28,088 nt of DNA from an uncultured Clostridia bacterium. GTDB taxonomy: Bacteria; Bacillota; Clostridia; Oscillospirales; JAAYOS01. Below the pieces are notes generated by a model, which saw only the letters and a program-made list of their open reading frames with translations, did not search any database and was not told the DNA's origin. The stretch is from positions 1 through 28,088 of the forward strand of contig CALXAZ010000109.1 in the NCBI GenBank assembly GCA_944386395.1, in the 5' to 3' direction. The position numbers were made by a program, and so were the translations under genes. This document shows, piece by piece, positions 8,335 to 16,031 of this stretch. Numbering within the stretch: the stretch's first letter is position 1; the number at the start of each line of letters is the position of its first letter.

Positions 8335-8589
8335 ATGAAGCATAAAAATATATTGGTTGCCATCCCGATAGTTATCTATATACTGCTGACCTTTTGGTTT
8401 TTTGACAATAGCTTTGTGCGCACTCTTCTCTTTATGATTTTGTGTATATCGGAGCTTTCTGTGGTTGGGGTGGATGTATTTATCAGGAAAAAAGCTGGAG
8501 GGAAGCTCGACCGCGGGGATAAAATGCTTATCGGGGCTGGAATATTCGGCATAGGATATGCGATATACCTGTTTAGCAAGGGGGCTTAG
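8335..8589 (+). CDS. unrecognised small membrane protein at the end of the dlt operon
   Basis: An 84-residue protein starting at ATG 8335, with GGTGGGG just upstream and 11 bases after dltX stops. Three hydrophobic segments are visible: residues about 5-23 (NILVAIPIVIYILLTFWFF), 28-49 and 64-80 (MLIGAGIFGIGYAIYLF), with a basic loop RKKAGGKLDRGDK between the second and third. No enzyme motif is seen and I do not recognise the family. Its tight spacing after dltX and position before the shared terminator imply that it belongs to the dlt transcript. It might be an accessory to D-alanylation, but that is inference only. Confidence 0.8.
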   Translation: MKHKNILVAIPIVIYILLTFWFFDNSFVRTLLFMILCISELSVVGVDVFIRKKAGGKLDRGDKMLIGAGIFGIGYAIYLFSKGA

Positions 8590-8649
8590 AAAGCCGGAGA
8601 GAGCAGAGATTGCTAGAATAACATAATATTTGGATAAATATTAGTAAAA

Positions 8650-8680
8650 AATAAAAGAGCCGCTTTGCGGCTCTTTTATT
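8650..8680. terminator. bidirectional terminator between the dlt operon and upp
   Basis: A near-perfect stem AAAAGAGCCGC/GCGGCTCTTTT (8653-8663 with 8667-8677), loop TTT, is extended by A-T pairs on both sides. It gives U-rich tails in both directions, so it can end the dlt transcript (+) and the tsaE-tsaB-upp transcript (-). Confidence 0.9.
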
Positions 8681-8695
8681 ATGGATTTGTTTAAT

Positions 8696-9325
8696 TTATT
8701 TTGTGCCAAAAATCCTGTCCCCGGCATCACCAAGACCTGGGATTATATATCCGTGATCATTCAGCTTTTCATCAACGGCAGCACAGAAAATATGTACATC
8801 CGGATGATCTCGCTGTATCCGGGCAATTCCTTCTGGAGCAGCTATTATGCACATAAGCTTTATAGACCTTTTTGTGTACCCCTTCATAAAACCGATTGCG
8901 GCGGAGGAAGAACCTCCCGTGGCAAGCATTGGATCGACAATTATGACCTCGCGATCCTCGATATCTGAGGGCATCTTGCAGTAATATTCTACAGGCTCCA
9001 AAGTTTCAGGGTCACGGTAGAGACCAATGTGACCTACCTTGGCAGAAGGGACTATCTGAAGTACGCCATCCACCATGCCAAGTCCTGCGCGGAGTATTGG
9101 GACAATGGCAAGCTTTTTTCCGGCAAGCTCTTTACATACTGTCTTAGCGACAGGGGTCTCGACTTCGACATCAATAACAGGCAAGTCGCGCGTTGCCTCA
9201 TAGGTCATAAGCATTGCAACCTCCCCGACAGTTTCGCGGAACTGCTTAACACCTGTATCCTTATTTCTCATAATAGAAAGTTTGTGTTGAATGAGGGGAT
9301 GATCCATTACTGTAAGATTATTCAT
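8696..9325 (-). CDS. upp: uracil phosphoribosyltransferase
   Basis: Salvages uracil: uracil plus PRPP gives UMP and pyrophosphate; cytosolic. It is 209 residues, the normal family length, starting MNNLTVMDHPLIQHKLSIMR, a typical Upp N-terminus. The PRPP-binding loop VIIVDPMLATGGSSSAAI is intact, as are PILRAGLGM and the C-terminal uracil-binding YIIPGLGDAGDR. It is the last gene of a - strand unit tsaE-tsaB-upp, 21 bases after tsaB. A GCGAGGAA purine tract precedes the ATG closely; GGAAGG lies further upstream. Confidence 0.97.
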   Translation of the reverse strand: MNNLTVMDHPLIQHKLSIMRNKDTGVKQFRETVGEVAMLMTYEATRDLPVIDVEVETPVAKTVCKELAGKKLAIVPILRAGLGMVDGVLQIVPSAKVGHIGLYRDPETLEPVEYYCKMPSDIEDREVIIVDPMLATGGSSSAAIGFMKGYTKRSIKLMCIIAAPEGIARIQRDHPDVHIFCAAVDEKLNDHGYIIPGLGDAGDRIFGTK

Positions 9326-9346
9326 TTCCTCGCGCCCTTCCGTAAT

Positions 9347-10051
9347 TTAGTTGTTTTTTGTTTTTTCGTTTTTTTCGCGTTCAGCCTGAGAGAGCCTTAT
9401 ATACACAGGAGTAAGATCATCAGCGCTGAGTTTTGCATCTGGAGAGTATTTCTTCATAGCAAGTCTTGCCACTCCGTACGCACCCTGATAAACCATATGC
9501 GCAGGCAATATCTCAGCATCTTCGCCTATGCTCCGCAGACTATTATAACATAAACTTGCTCCATCACCAATACAAAATATCTTTTTGCCGCAATTTCTCA
9601 GTTCCTCAGCCATTTTTTCAGCAGGTAGAGCCCGATCTTCGCACAGCCGCGTAAGAGTACCACCCGAAGAGAGAAAGTTTGCGTTATACACTTCGCCGCG
9701 GCGAGCATCCATGCCGCAACAGAGTACACCATCAAGGAAAAAGGCATTTTCAGCCATAGCCTCGAGAGTAGATACTCCGATACATGGCTTATCTGCGCCG
9801 AAAGCAAGCCCTTTGACAGTGGCAATGCCTATTCGCAGCCCTGTAAATGACCCCGGTCCTGCAGCTATGGCGAAGGCATCTATCTCGGAAAGGGAGAGCC
9901 CTGCGTTTTTTAAAGTATCTGCCAACATTGGCATAAGGGTACGGGAATGTGTAAGCCCGATATTTTGAAAGCTATATGCTTCGAGCGTTTCATTTCTGAC
10001 AACAGCAATTGAGGCGGGTTTTGCAGAGCTTTCAACTGCGAGTATTCTCAA
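9347..10051 (-). CDS. tsaB: tRNA t6A threonylcarbamoyladenosine protein TsaB
   Basis: A non-catalytic partner of TsaD in the complex that makes t6A at position 37 of ANN-decoding tRNAs. It has an ASKHA-type fold with the N-terminal RILAVESSAKPASIAVV and the conserved AIAAGPGSFTGLRIGIATVKGLA segment used for TsaD contact. I choose the TTG at 10051 (234 residues): it gives the canonical start (M)RILAVESS, and AAGGTG lies 6 bases before it. The GTG at 10060 is itself part of that ribosome site. The gene overlaps the 3' end of tsaE by 20 bases, so translation is probably coupled. The usual rimI and tsaD neighbours are not here; upp follows instead. Confidence 0.93.
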   Translation of the reverse strand: MRILAVESSAKPASIAVVRNETLEAYSFQNIGLTHSRTLMPMLADTLKNAGLSLSEIDAFAIAAGPGSFTGLRIGIATVKGLAFGADKPCIGVSTLEAMAENAFFLDGVLCCGMDARRGEVYNANFLSSGGTLTRLCEDRALPAEKMAEELRNCGKKIFCIGDGASLCYNSLRSIGEDAEILPAHMVYQGAYGVARLAMKKYSPDAKLSADDLTPVYIRLSQAEREKNEKTKNN

Positions 10052-10466
10052 TATCTGCACCTTCTATCGTAATAATTCTGTTGTTTTCACCAGATTTTTC
10101 TATTGTAACAAAGATGGATTCCGGGGGAAGAGCATCTCTTATCCGTTCGCACCACTCTGCTATGCAGATACCACCTCGCCCAAGGTAATCTTCCCAGCCT
10201 ATGTCAAAGAGATCGTCCTCACCCTCGAGACGGTACATGTCAAAATGAAACACCGGGATTGGAGCAAGATATTCGTTTACAAGTGAGTAGGTTGGACTTG
10301 TTACCCTTCCGGTATAGCCCATTCCTCTTGCAAAACCGCGCACAAATGCAGTTTTACCGGCACCCAGATCGCCGAACATGGCAACTACGGAGCCGGGAGA
10401 AATAAATCTTGCAAGAAATTCGCCTGCCTGTTCGGTTTCAGATTCACTTTTTGAAAAAATTTTCAT
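10032..10466 (-). CDS. tsaE: tRNA t6A biosynthesis ATPase TsaE
   Basis: A small P-loop ATPase that binds and resets the TsaB-TsaD complex during t6A synthesis. It is 144 residues, the usual size. The Walker A motif GDLGAGKT is at residues 32-39, followed by the family blocks RVTSPTYSLVNEY and HFDMYRLEG and a C-terminal ICIAEWCERI. The ATG at 10466 has GGAG 6-7 bases upstream. An in-frame extension of 67 codons further upstream has no family similarity and crosses the promoter, so it is excluded. First gene of the tsaE-tsaB-upp unit. Confidence 0.95.
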   Translation of the reverse strand: MKIFSKSESETEQAGEFLARFISPGSVVAMFGDLGAGKTAFVRGFARGMGYTGRVTSPTYSLVNEYLAPIPVFHFDMYRLEGEDDLFDIGWEDYLGRGGICIAEWCERIRDALPPESIFVTIEKSGENNRIITIEGADIENTRS

Positions 10467-10511
10467 ATTTTTCTCCAGGTAGATGGTTTCAAATCGAATC
10501 GAAATAACGGT

Positions 10512-10546
10512 TTGCCAGTGGAAAATGACAATACTGGCAATTGCCA
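10512..10546 (-). repeat. overlapping inverted repeats in the tsaE leader
   Basis: TTGCCAGT (10512-10519) and ACTGGCAA (10533-10540) form a perfect 8-bp inverted repeat with a 13-base spacer. The right arm is also half of a perfect 12-base palindrome, TGGCAATTGCCA (10535-10546). The two cannot pair at once. They lie just downstream of the tsaE promoter, where an operator or leader switch would be. Confidence 0.6.
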
Positions 10547-10551
10547 TCATT

Positions 10552-10580
10552 ATTATACCATAGGTATGCTGTGAATGCAA
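10552..10580 (-). promoter_or_regulatory. promoter for tsaE-tsaB-upp
   Basis: On the - strand TTGCAT (10580-10575) and a perfect TATAAT (10557-10552) lie 17 bases apart, with an extended TG-n before the -10. It lies about 85 bases upstream of the tsaE start. It is one of the best promoter matches in the window. Confidence 0.82.
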
Positions 10581-10664
10581 AAGAGTATTAACAGCAATAA
10601 ACCAGTTTGAAATATGGGCAGAGCATACTTTTTGATATATAGCTAAGGAGAGGTAATCTATAGA

Positions 10665-10698
10665 CAAAATAAAACCTCGCTTCCTTTCGGAAGCGAGG
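10665..10698 (-). terminator. terminator of the tRNA-Ala transcript
   Basis: A perfect 10-bp stem CCTCGCTTCC/GGAAGCGAGG (10675-10684 with 10689-10698) is closed by a GAAA tetraloop on the - strand and followed there by TTTTATTTTG. It starts 18 bases after the tRNA 3' end. Confidence 0.9.
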
Positions 10699-10702
10699 AA
10701 AA

Positions 10703-10808
<106 letters not shown>

Positions 10809-10824
10809 AATTATTCAACTGAAG

Positions 10825-10853
10825 CGCTAGCTATATAACGGTATCAGCTAGCG
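10825..10853 (-). other. hairpin in the 5' leader of the tRNA-Ala transcript
   Basis: CGCTAGCT (10825-10832) and AGCTAGCG (10846-10853) form an 8-bp stem with a 13-base loop. It lies between the promoter and the tRNA, in a leader of about 70 bases. Confidence 0.5.
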
Positions 10854-10869
10854 GACAACCAGCTTTATA

Positions 10870-10898
10870 ATATTACTATATTGCATTCAAAAAGTCAA
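10870..10898 (-). promoter_or_regulatory. promoter of tRNA-Ala
   Basis: On the - strand TTGACT (10898-10893) and TAATAT (10875-10870) are 17 bases apart. The site begins only about 24 bases after the UPF0210 gene stops, so the tRNA is transcribed on its own. Confidence 0.75.
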
Positions 10899-10921
10899 GG
10901 AATTTTCAAAAAATTTTGAGA

Positions 10922-12280
10922 TCAGTTTCGCTGACTGTGAATTGGCGCAGGGATGCGCCCGCCTCGGGCAATAAATTTTTCGGACCCCTGTCCGTGAACC
11001 GGCATAATTGGAGCATCTCCTAGTAATCCGCCATAGTGAGCACTTTCTCCCTCTTTTTTGCCATAGACAGGGATGATACGCACGGCGGTGGTTTTGTTGT
11101 TTATTGTACCTATGGCTATCTCATCTGCGATTATTGCAGATAACGTAGCAGCGGAGGTGTCTCCGGGCACAGCTATCATATCAAGCCCAACCGAGCAGAC
11201 AGCAGTCATAGCTTCGAGCTTGTCGATGGTGAGAATACCGGATTGAGCCGCCTGAATCATTCCTGCGTCCTCAGAAACCGGAATAAAGGCGCCAGAGAGA
11301 CCGCCCACGTGGGAGGATGCCATCACGCCGCCTTTTTTAACAGCATCATTTAGCATAGCAAGAGCAGCAGTGCTTCCGTGAGTACCGACAGATTCCAAAC
11401 CCATTGCTTCAAGCACGCGGGCAACAGAGTCGCGAGCAGCCGGGGTAGGGGCAAGTGAAAGATCAACAATACCAAATTCAGCATCCAGCCGTCTTGTGGC
11501 CTCTGCTGCAGCCAGCTGACCCATACGTGTAATTTTAAAAGCAGTTTTTTTGATTAGTTCTGAGAGTTCAGTGAAGCTGCAATCACCTGCGCGCTCTATT
11601 GCCGCCAACACGACGCCCGGACCTGATACACCTACATTTATTGCACATTCGGCCTCGCCAACACCATGAAAAGCCCCTGCCATAAATGGGTTATCTTCTG
11701 GTGCATTTGAAAAAACGACAAACTTTGCGCATCCAATAGAATCATTTTCCCTGGTTAGGTATGCTGTTTTTTTAATTATTTCACCCATCTGGGCAACAGC
11801 ATCCATGTTTATTCCCGCTCTCGTAGTAGCAACATTTACAGATGAGCAGACGCAGCCAGTGCGGCTGAGTGCTTCTGGAATAGAGCTTATGAGTCTCCTG
11901 TCGCCTAGAGTATATCCCTTATGTACCATTGCGGAGTATCCACCGATAAAATCAATGCCAACAGCTTCTGCGGCGCGCTGGAGCGACAGGGCAAGGGGAA
12001 TGACGTCCTCACTGTCAACACAATCGCACAGCAGCGAGATGGGAGTAACAGAGACTCGTTTGTTTATTATCGGGATACCGTACTCGCTTGCGATGGCATT
12101 TGCGGTTGAGACAAGTTTTTCTGCTCGAAAGCAGATTTTGTCGTATATTTTTTCTGCCGTACGGGCAACACTTTCAGAGGCGCAGCTTCGCAGCGATATT
12201 CCCATTGTGATAGTGCGGATATCGAGGTGCTCCTCATCTATCATTTTGATGGTTTCGAGTATATCAAATGTGTTGAGCAT
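10922..12280 (-). CDS. UPF0210 (PFL-like, DUF711) family protein
   Basis: A 452-residue cytosolic protein of the conserved UPF0210 family, whose biochemical function is not firmly known; its fold is related to pyruvate formate-lyase/anaerobic ribonucleotide reductase type barrels. Characteristic blocks are LDIRTITMGISLRSCA, RVSVTPISLL, DFIGGYSAMVHKGYT, and near the end SSHVGGLSGAFIPVSEDAGM and SVGLDMIAVPGDT. The length matches the family (about 450). The ATG at 12280 has AGGAGGAAA about 8 bases upstream. It lies 13 bases after the ACT-domain gene, a pairing conserved in many Firmicutes and methanogens, suggesting ligand-linked control of an unknown activity. Confidence 0.9.
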   Translation of the reverse strand: MLNTFDILETIKMIDEEHLDIRTITMGISLRSCASESVARTAEKIYDKICFRAEKLVSTANAIASEYGIPIINKRVSVTPISLLCDCVDSEDVIPLALSLQRAAEAVGIDFIGGYSAMVHKGYTLGDRRLISSIPEALSRTGCVCSSVNVATTRAGINMDAVAQMGEIIKKTAYLTRENDSIGCAKFVVFSNAPEDNPFMAGAFHGVGEAECAINVGVSGPGVVLAAIERAGDCSFTELSELIKKTAFKITRMGQLAAAEATRRLDAEFGIVDLSLAPTPAARDSVARVLEAMGLESVGTHGSTAALAMLNDAVKKGGVMASSHVGGLSGAFIPVSEDAGMIQAAQSGILTIDKLEAMTAVCSVGLDMIAVPGDTSAATLSAIIADEIAIGTINNKTTAVRIIPVYGKKEGESAHYGGLLGDAPIMPVHGQGSEKFIARGGRIPAPIHSQRN

Positions 12281-12293
12281 CTGAAATTTCCTC

Positions 12294-12563
12294 CTATATC
12301 CTGTGCATGGAGGTAAAGATATCCTCGTGCATCACATGGACCTTTACATTCATCTGATTACCGGCATCGGTTATTACTGAGGCAAGCTCAGCAAATGGCT
12401 TTGAAGATTTTGAGATGTCGACCAGCATAACCATGGCAAAGAGATCTTGAAGTATACTCTGCGAGATATCCATAATATTAACGTTATTTTCGGCGAGAAT
12501 TTTTGAAATTCCGGAAATTATACCGACTGTATCGCTGCCAACCACAGTAATAATAGCACGCAT
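12294..12563 (-). CDS. ACT domain protein (UPF0237 family)
   Basis: An 89-residue, stand-alone ACT domain. It starts MRAIITVVGSDTVGIISGIS, the usual ACT beta-strand/loop with the ligand-binding D-x-x-G-I. NVNIMDISQSILQDLFAMVMLVDI then matches the second half. ACT domains bind amino acids or similar small ligands and regulate partner proteins; here the obvious partner is the UPF0210 protein encoded 13 bases downstream. AGGAG lies 6 bases before the ATG. A small hairpin (GCGG/CCGC) sits just before the ribosome site. Confidence 0.92.
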   Translation of the reverse strand: MRAIITVVGSDTVGIISGISKILAENNVNIMDISQSILQDLFAMVMLVDISKSSKPFAELASVITDAGNQMNVKVHVMHEDIFTSMHRI

Positions 12564-12835
12564 AAAAAGCTCCTATCTGCGGGTATACCGCATTTTATTG
12601 AGAAACACAGATACTATATTTGCCATTTTATTATAAAGCAGTAGATATTGCAAGAGCGATTTTTGCTGTAAAATCAAGCAGTCATTCGGTTTTTTCTGTA
12701 TTTCCATACAAGTTATTTTGTTTGACATTTGTTTTACCGGAAAAAATAAATTTTTTAAAACTACATAACCTGTTGATGATAGTGCAGATGCTGGGATAAA
12801 TGGGTAAGATGGTACAAAAGTTTACATAATGTTTA
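12564..12835. other. AT-rich divergent intergenic region
   Basis: No gene is seen in this stretch between the - strand ACT gene and the + strand amidase gene. On the - strand a TATAAT-like box is present in the run around 12625-12635, but no well-spaced -35 element, so I do not call a promoter. A 13-base hairpin GCGG-GTATA-CCGC (about 12577-12589) precedes the ACT ribosome site. Confidence 0.5.
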
Positions 12836-12864
12836 TTGCTATGGAAGGCATGATTTGCTATAAT
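12836..12864 (+). promoter_or_regulatory. promoter of the glycosidase-amidase gene
   Basis: TTGCTA (12836-12841) and a perfect TATAAT (12859-12864) lie 17 bases apart, with an extended TG-C before the -10. It sits 58 bases upstream of the chosen start. An alternative ATG at 12863 would overlap the -10 and is thereby excluded. Confidence 0.8.
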
Positions 12865-12922
12865 GAATATAATTGTAGATAAAAGTGCAATAATACAAAT
12901 ATTAGCGGGAAAGGATTTGGGT

Positions 12923-15859
12923 ATGAGAAGGATAAGGAAAATATTATCGCTTTTGCTGGTGCTCTGTATGTTGCCAGTAATAACAGTGTCTGCTACCGGG
13001 TCAGATGCGGGCTTAGAAAGTGCGGATGAAGAAGAATTTCGCGGAATGTGGGTTGCAACAGTAATAAATCTGGATTATCCTTCAAAGACGGGGCTTACAG
13101 TGGCGGAAATGAAGAGTGAGGCGGACGAGATACTTGACAGTTGCGCTGCGATGGGATTTAACGCAGTAATATTTCAGGTGCGTCCTTGTGGAGATGCTCT
13201 GTATAAGTCCGACATATACCCGTGGTCGCAGTATCTGACGGGGACGCAGGGAGTTGCACCTGCCGATGGGTTTGATCCTCTGCAGTACTGGGTAGAAGGT
13301 GCTCATGCGCGTGGGCTTGAGCTGCATGCATGGATAAATCCATATCGTGTCGCACGGAATACTACGGATATAAACAGCCTCTCGGCAGATAATCCGGCAA
13401 GACAGCATCCCGAGTGGGTAGTAAAACATTCTGATGGGCATATGTATCTTGACCCGGGTATACCAGAAGTGCGTAAGATGGTTATAGATGGAGTAGAGGA
13501 GATAGTAAGCAATTATGCTGTTGACGGTATACATTTTGACGACTATTTCTATCCGGGTGGGAGCAATTTTGCAGATAGCGCAACATACAAGAAATATGGC
13601 AGCGGCTTTAGCAATATAGATGATTGGCGCCGGAACAATACGGATTTGCTTGTAAAAGAGACATATGACGCGATAAAAGCAATAAATAGCGAGATAGATT
13701 TTGGAATTTCACCATTTGGTATATGGGCAAACAAGTCAACATCCGAGCTTGGAAGCGATACCACAGGCAATCAGTCATACACATATTATTATGCTGATAC
13801 GCGAAAGTGGGTAAAATCGGGGTGGATAGATTATATCTGCCCGCAATTATACTGGAATATCGGTTACAGCGTTGCGGATTACAAGGTGCTGCTGGAGTGG
13901 TGGAGCGATGTTGTGAGAGATACCGGTGTAAAGCTGTATGTTGGGCATGCGTCATACAGGACAGGGGACTCAGATTCCACAAGTCCGTGGTATGGTACAG
14001 CTGAGCTTCGGCGGCAGCTTGATTTGAATTCAGTAACACCTGAGGTCTCCGGATCTGTGCATTTCAGGTACAGTTTCTTTAAGACTTATCCGGCGCTTGG
14101 AAACTTTATAACGACATATTATGGGGCGTGGGAGACCTCTGATGGATATCCTGTTACTCCCGATATATCTAACACCGGGCTGTACGTTGGGCGTCCGAGC
14201 GGAAATATAACAACAAGTTACAGTAGTATGTATGTGATTGGAAAGTGTGATCCGTCGAAAAAGCTATACCTTAACGGCAATGAGGTGACCGAAGTCACCT
14301 CAAGTGGATACTTTGGAGTTAATGTCAGCCTAAAGAGCGGGGTAAACACGCTGACGTTTACACAGGACGGGAGTATGCTGGTGCGCACCATAACACGGGG
14401 ATCCTCCGGTTCTTCCTCTGCGTCGGGGACAAAGCTTGCAGCAGCAGAGATAGTGGAGGGTTCAACATATCCCAGGGTATATGACGTCTATATTAAACCG
14501 GGAGAAAAGATTACTTTCCGCTGCACAGCTCCGATAGGTGCAACTGTCACCGTGACCCTTGCGGGCAAGGTCTACAAGCTATATCCAGCAACAACAAAGG
14601 CTCCATCGTCTGACGGCATATATGGCACTCAGTATTCATATACCTATACTGTTCCGAATGGATATCAGGCTGGAAAGGTGTATACGATAGGTACTCCGAT
14701 ATATACCATGAGCTATCAGGGAAAGACCTCTACACGTGCGGCAACTGGAGATTTGAAGGTCGTCACAGATGGTGCGCCGTACTATGCAACAGTCACCGCT
14801 GATGGTGCGTTTCTGTATGCCTCATCCTCAACCTCCGGCGGTCCTGTCAGCGAGCTTACAAAGGGGATGACTGAATATATTACAGCGGTGACAAGTGCGG
14901 GAGAGTGGGTACGCCTGGCAAACGGATATTGGGTACAGAGAGTAGACGTATCAAGAGCGCATGAGACATATAAGCTTACAAATGCGCTGTCCTCCCCGGT
15001 ATATACTACTGGCACTGAGAAGGATACCCTGACCTTTAAAACTACTGCAAGCACTGCTGCATGGGTGACCTGTGACGGCTCTACGTTAAAGCTCAATGTG
15101 ACAAATGCGGCATCGTCTCCGCTTCCGGTTTTACCGGCAGATTCTCTGTTTAAGGGGTGCTCTGTGTCGATGAGTGGGACTACTGCCATATATAGCTTTA
15201 TTCTCAAGGACGGTGCAAAGCTCGACGGATACTATATCGATGTGGAGTCAGGCAGTATGACGCTTAATCTCAAGCGCAGACCGGTTGCGCAGGCAGGAGA
15301 AACCCCACTTGCAGGGTTGACAATAATGCTGGACCCGGGGCATGGCGGTAGCGATCCAGGGGCACTTGGTCCTCTCGGAGTAGAGATGTCAGAGTCGGAT
15401 ATAGTGCTGTATCTCGCGAGAAAGCTTAAATTTGAGCTGGAGAGTATGGGTGCGACAGTCCTTATGACCAGAAGTGCGGATGTATATGTTTCTTTGCAGG
15501 ATAGGCTGGTGGCATCACGGGCAGCTAAGCCGGATCTGTTTATATCCTTGCATGACAATGCCATGGCAGAAAATGTTGATGCGACAAAGATATACGGTCT
15601 TGGGGCGTGGTACAGGGAGAGCCTTTCAGAGCCTTTTGCAACGGCAATATCAAAATATGTTACAGATGACCTGGGAAGATACAACAGGAGCTCGGTACAT
15701 TCCAACCTCTATGTTTGCCGCGGGACATGGGCTCCGTCGGTATTGATAGAGTGTGGGTTTATCTGCTGCCCGTCGGAATATGAGTGGCTTGTTTCCGACA
15801 GCGGTCAGACAGAGCTTGCACGTTCGATAGCCCGGGGAGTTGTAAATTATTTTAACTAA
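12923..15859 (+). CDS. secreted GHL10 (DUF187) glycosidase-like and N-acetylmuramoyl-L-alanine amidase protein
   Basis: A 978-residue exported two-enzyme protein. The ATG at 12923 has AAAGGA 7 bases upstream and begins a signal peptide (MRRIRKILSLLLVLCMLPVI) ending near VSATG. Residues about 38-400 are a glycosyl-hydrolase-like GHL10/DUF187 barrel: EFRGMWVATVINLDYPSK, NAVIFQVRP, HAWINPYR, and HFDDYFYPGG (204-213), as in YngK-type proteins. Residues about 430-790 are Ser/Thr-rich beta and SH3-like segments (around APYYATVTADGAFLYASS). Residues about 800-978 are an Amidase_3 domain with zinc ligands His807 (LDPGHGGSDPG), Glu824 (ESDIVL) and His877 (SLHDNA), and catalytic Glu943 (LIECGF). The amidase cuts the bond between muramic acid and the stem peptide. 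It is monocistronic, with its own promoter and terminator. The substrate of the barrel domain is unknown. Confidence 0.92.
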   Translation: MRRIRKILSLLLVLCMLPVITVSATGSDAGLESADEEEFRGMWVATVINLDYPSKTGLTVAEMKSEADEILDSCAAMGFNAVIFQVRPCGDALYKSDIYPWSQYLTGTQGVAPADGFDPLQYWVEGAHARGLELHAWINPYRVARNTTDINSLSADNPARQHPEWVVKHSDGHMYLDPGIPEVRKMVIDGVEEIVSNYAVDGIHFDDYFYPGGSNFADSATYKKYGSGFSNIDDWRRNNTDLLVKETYDAIKAINSEIDFGISPFGIWANKSTSELGSDTTGNQSYTYYYADTRKWVKSGWIDYICPQLYWNIGYSVADYKVLLEWWSDVVRDTGVKLYVGHASYRTGDSDSTSPWYGTAELRRQLDLNSVTPEVSGSVHFRYSFFKTYPALGNFITTYYGAWETSDGYPVTPDISNTGLYVGRPSGNITTSYSSMYVIGKCDPSKKLYLNGNEVTEVTSSGYFGVNVSLKSGVNTLTFTQDGSMLVRTITRGSSGSSSASGTKLAAAEIVEGSTYPRVYDVYIKPGEKITFRCTAPIGATVTVTLAGKVYKLYPATTKAPSSDGIYGTQYSYTYTVPNGYQAGKVYTIGTPIYTMSYQGKTSTRAATGDLKVVTDGAPYYATVTADGAFLYASSSTSGGPVSELTKGMTEYITAVTSAGEWVRLANGYWVQRVDVSRAHETYKLTNALSSPVYTTGTEKDTLTFKTTASTAAWVTCDGSTLKLNVTNAASSPLPVLPADSLFKGCSVSMSGTTAIYSFILKDGAKLDGYYIDVESGSMTLNLKRRPVAQAGETPLAGLTIMLDPGHGGSDPGALGPLGVEMSESDIVLYLARKLKFELESMGATVLMTRSADVYVSLQDRLVASRAAKPDLFISLHDNAMAENVDATKIYGLGAWYRESLSEPFATAISKYVTDDLGRYNRSSVHSNLYVCRGTWAPSVLIECGFICCPSEYEWLVSDSGQTELARSIARGVVNYFN

Positions 15860-15893
15860 GCATAAGAAAGTATAAGATATATTTGTGTACAGT

Positions 15894-15920
15894 AAAAAGG
15901 GGACATATGTCCCCTTTTTT
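15894..15920 (+). terminator. terminator after the amidase gene
   Basis: A perfect 26-base palindrome with AAAAAGGGGACA at left and TGTCCCCTTTTT at right (15894-15919), plus one further T. The arms meet at CATATG, so the RNA hairpin has a tight loop. The sequence is symmetric and could work in both directions. Confidence 0.88.
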
Positions 15921-15921
15921 G

Positions 15922-15950
15922 TTGACAAAAAGTTGTCGATATGTCAAAAT
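15922..15950 (+). promoter_or_regulatory. likely promoter of the GNAT gene, with inverted repeat
   Basis: A perfect TTGACA (15922-15927) and CAAAAT (15945-15950) lie 17 bases apart, directly after the amidase terminator. TTGACA is repeated inverted as TGTCAA at 15942-15947, overlapping the -10, so a regulator could bind here. Confidence 0.55.
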
Positions 15951-15967
15951 ATTGATACAAAGCGAAA

Positions 15968-16031
15968 CGGTACCGCACTGCCGGAAAGCTTTAAGCACCT
16001 AAAGCAGCAATAAAAGGGCACAGAAATGTGC
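15968..16031 (+). other. structured 5' leader upstream of the GNAT gene
   Basis: Three small hairpins follow each other. CGGTA/TGCCG (15968-15972 with 15979-15983) has loop CCGCAC. GCTTTA/TAAAGC (15988-15993 with 16000-16005) has loop AGCACC. GCACA/TGTGC (16018-16022 with 16027-16031) has a GAAA tetraloop. If the promoter at 15922 is right, the untranslated leader is about 160 bases. It matches no riboswitch consensus I can recall. Confidence 0.4.

Noticed and set aside
8681..8968. Open frames on the + strand opposite upp and tsaB
   Set aside because: They are antisense to well-supported genes, lack ribosome sites and show no protein-like features.
10467..10667. 67-codon in-frame extension of tsaE
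   Set aside because: It runs through a near-consensus promoter and into the tRNA terminator region, and the family N-terminus begins at 10466.
12863..12922. 20-codon N-terminal extension of the glycosidase-amidase protein
   Set aside because: The upstream ATG overlaps a perfect -10 box and precedes the real signal peptide and ribosome site at 12923.
15965..15985. GGTACCGC string resembling part of the T-box antiterminator consensus
   Set aside because: The usual GGGTGG part is absent and only about 45 bases separate it from the previous terminator, too few for a T-box stem I and specifier loop.
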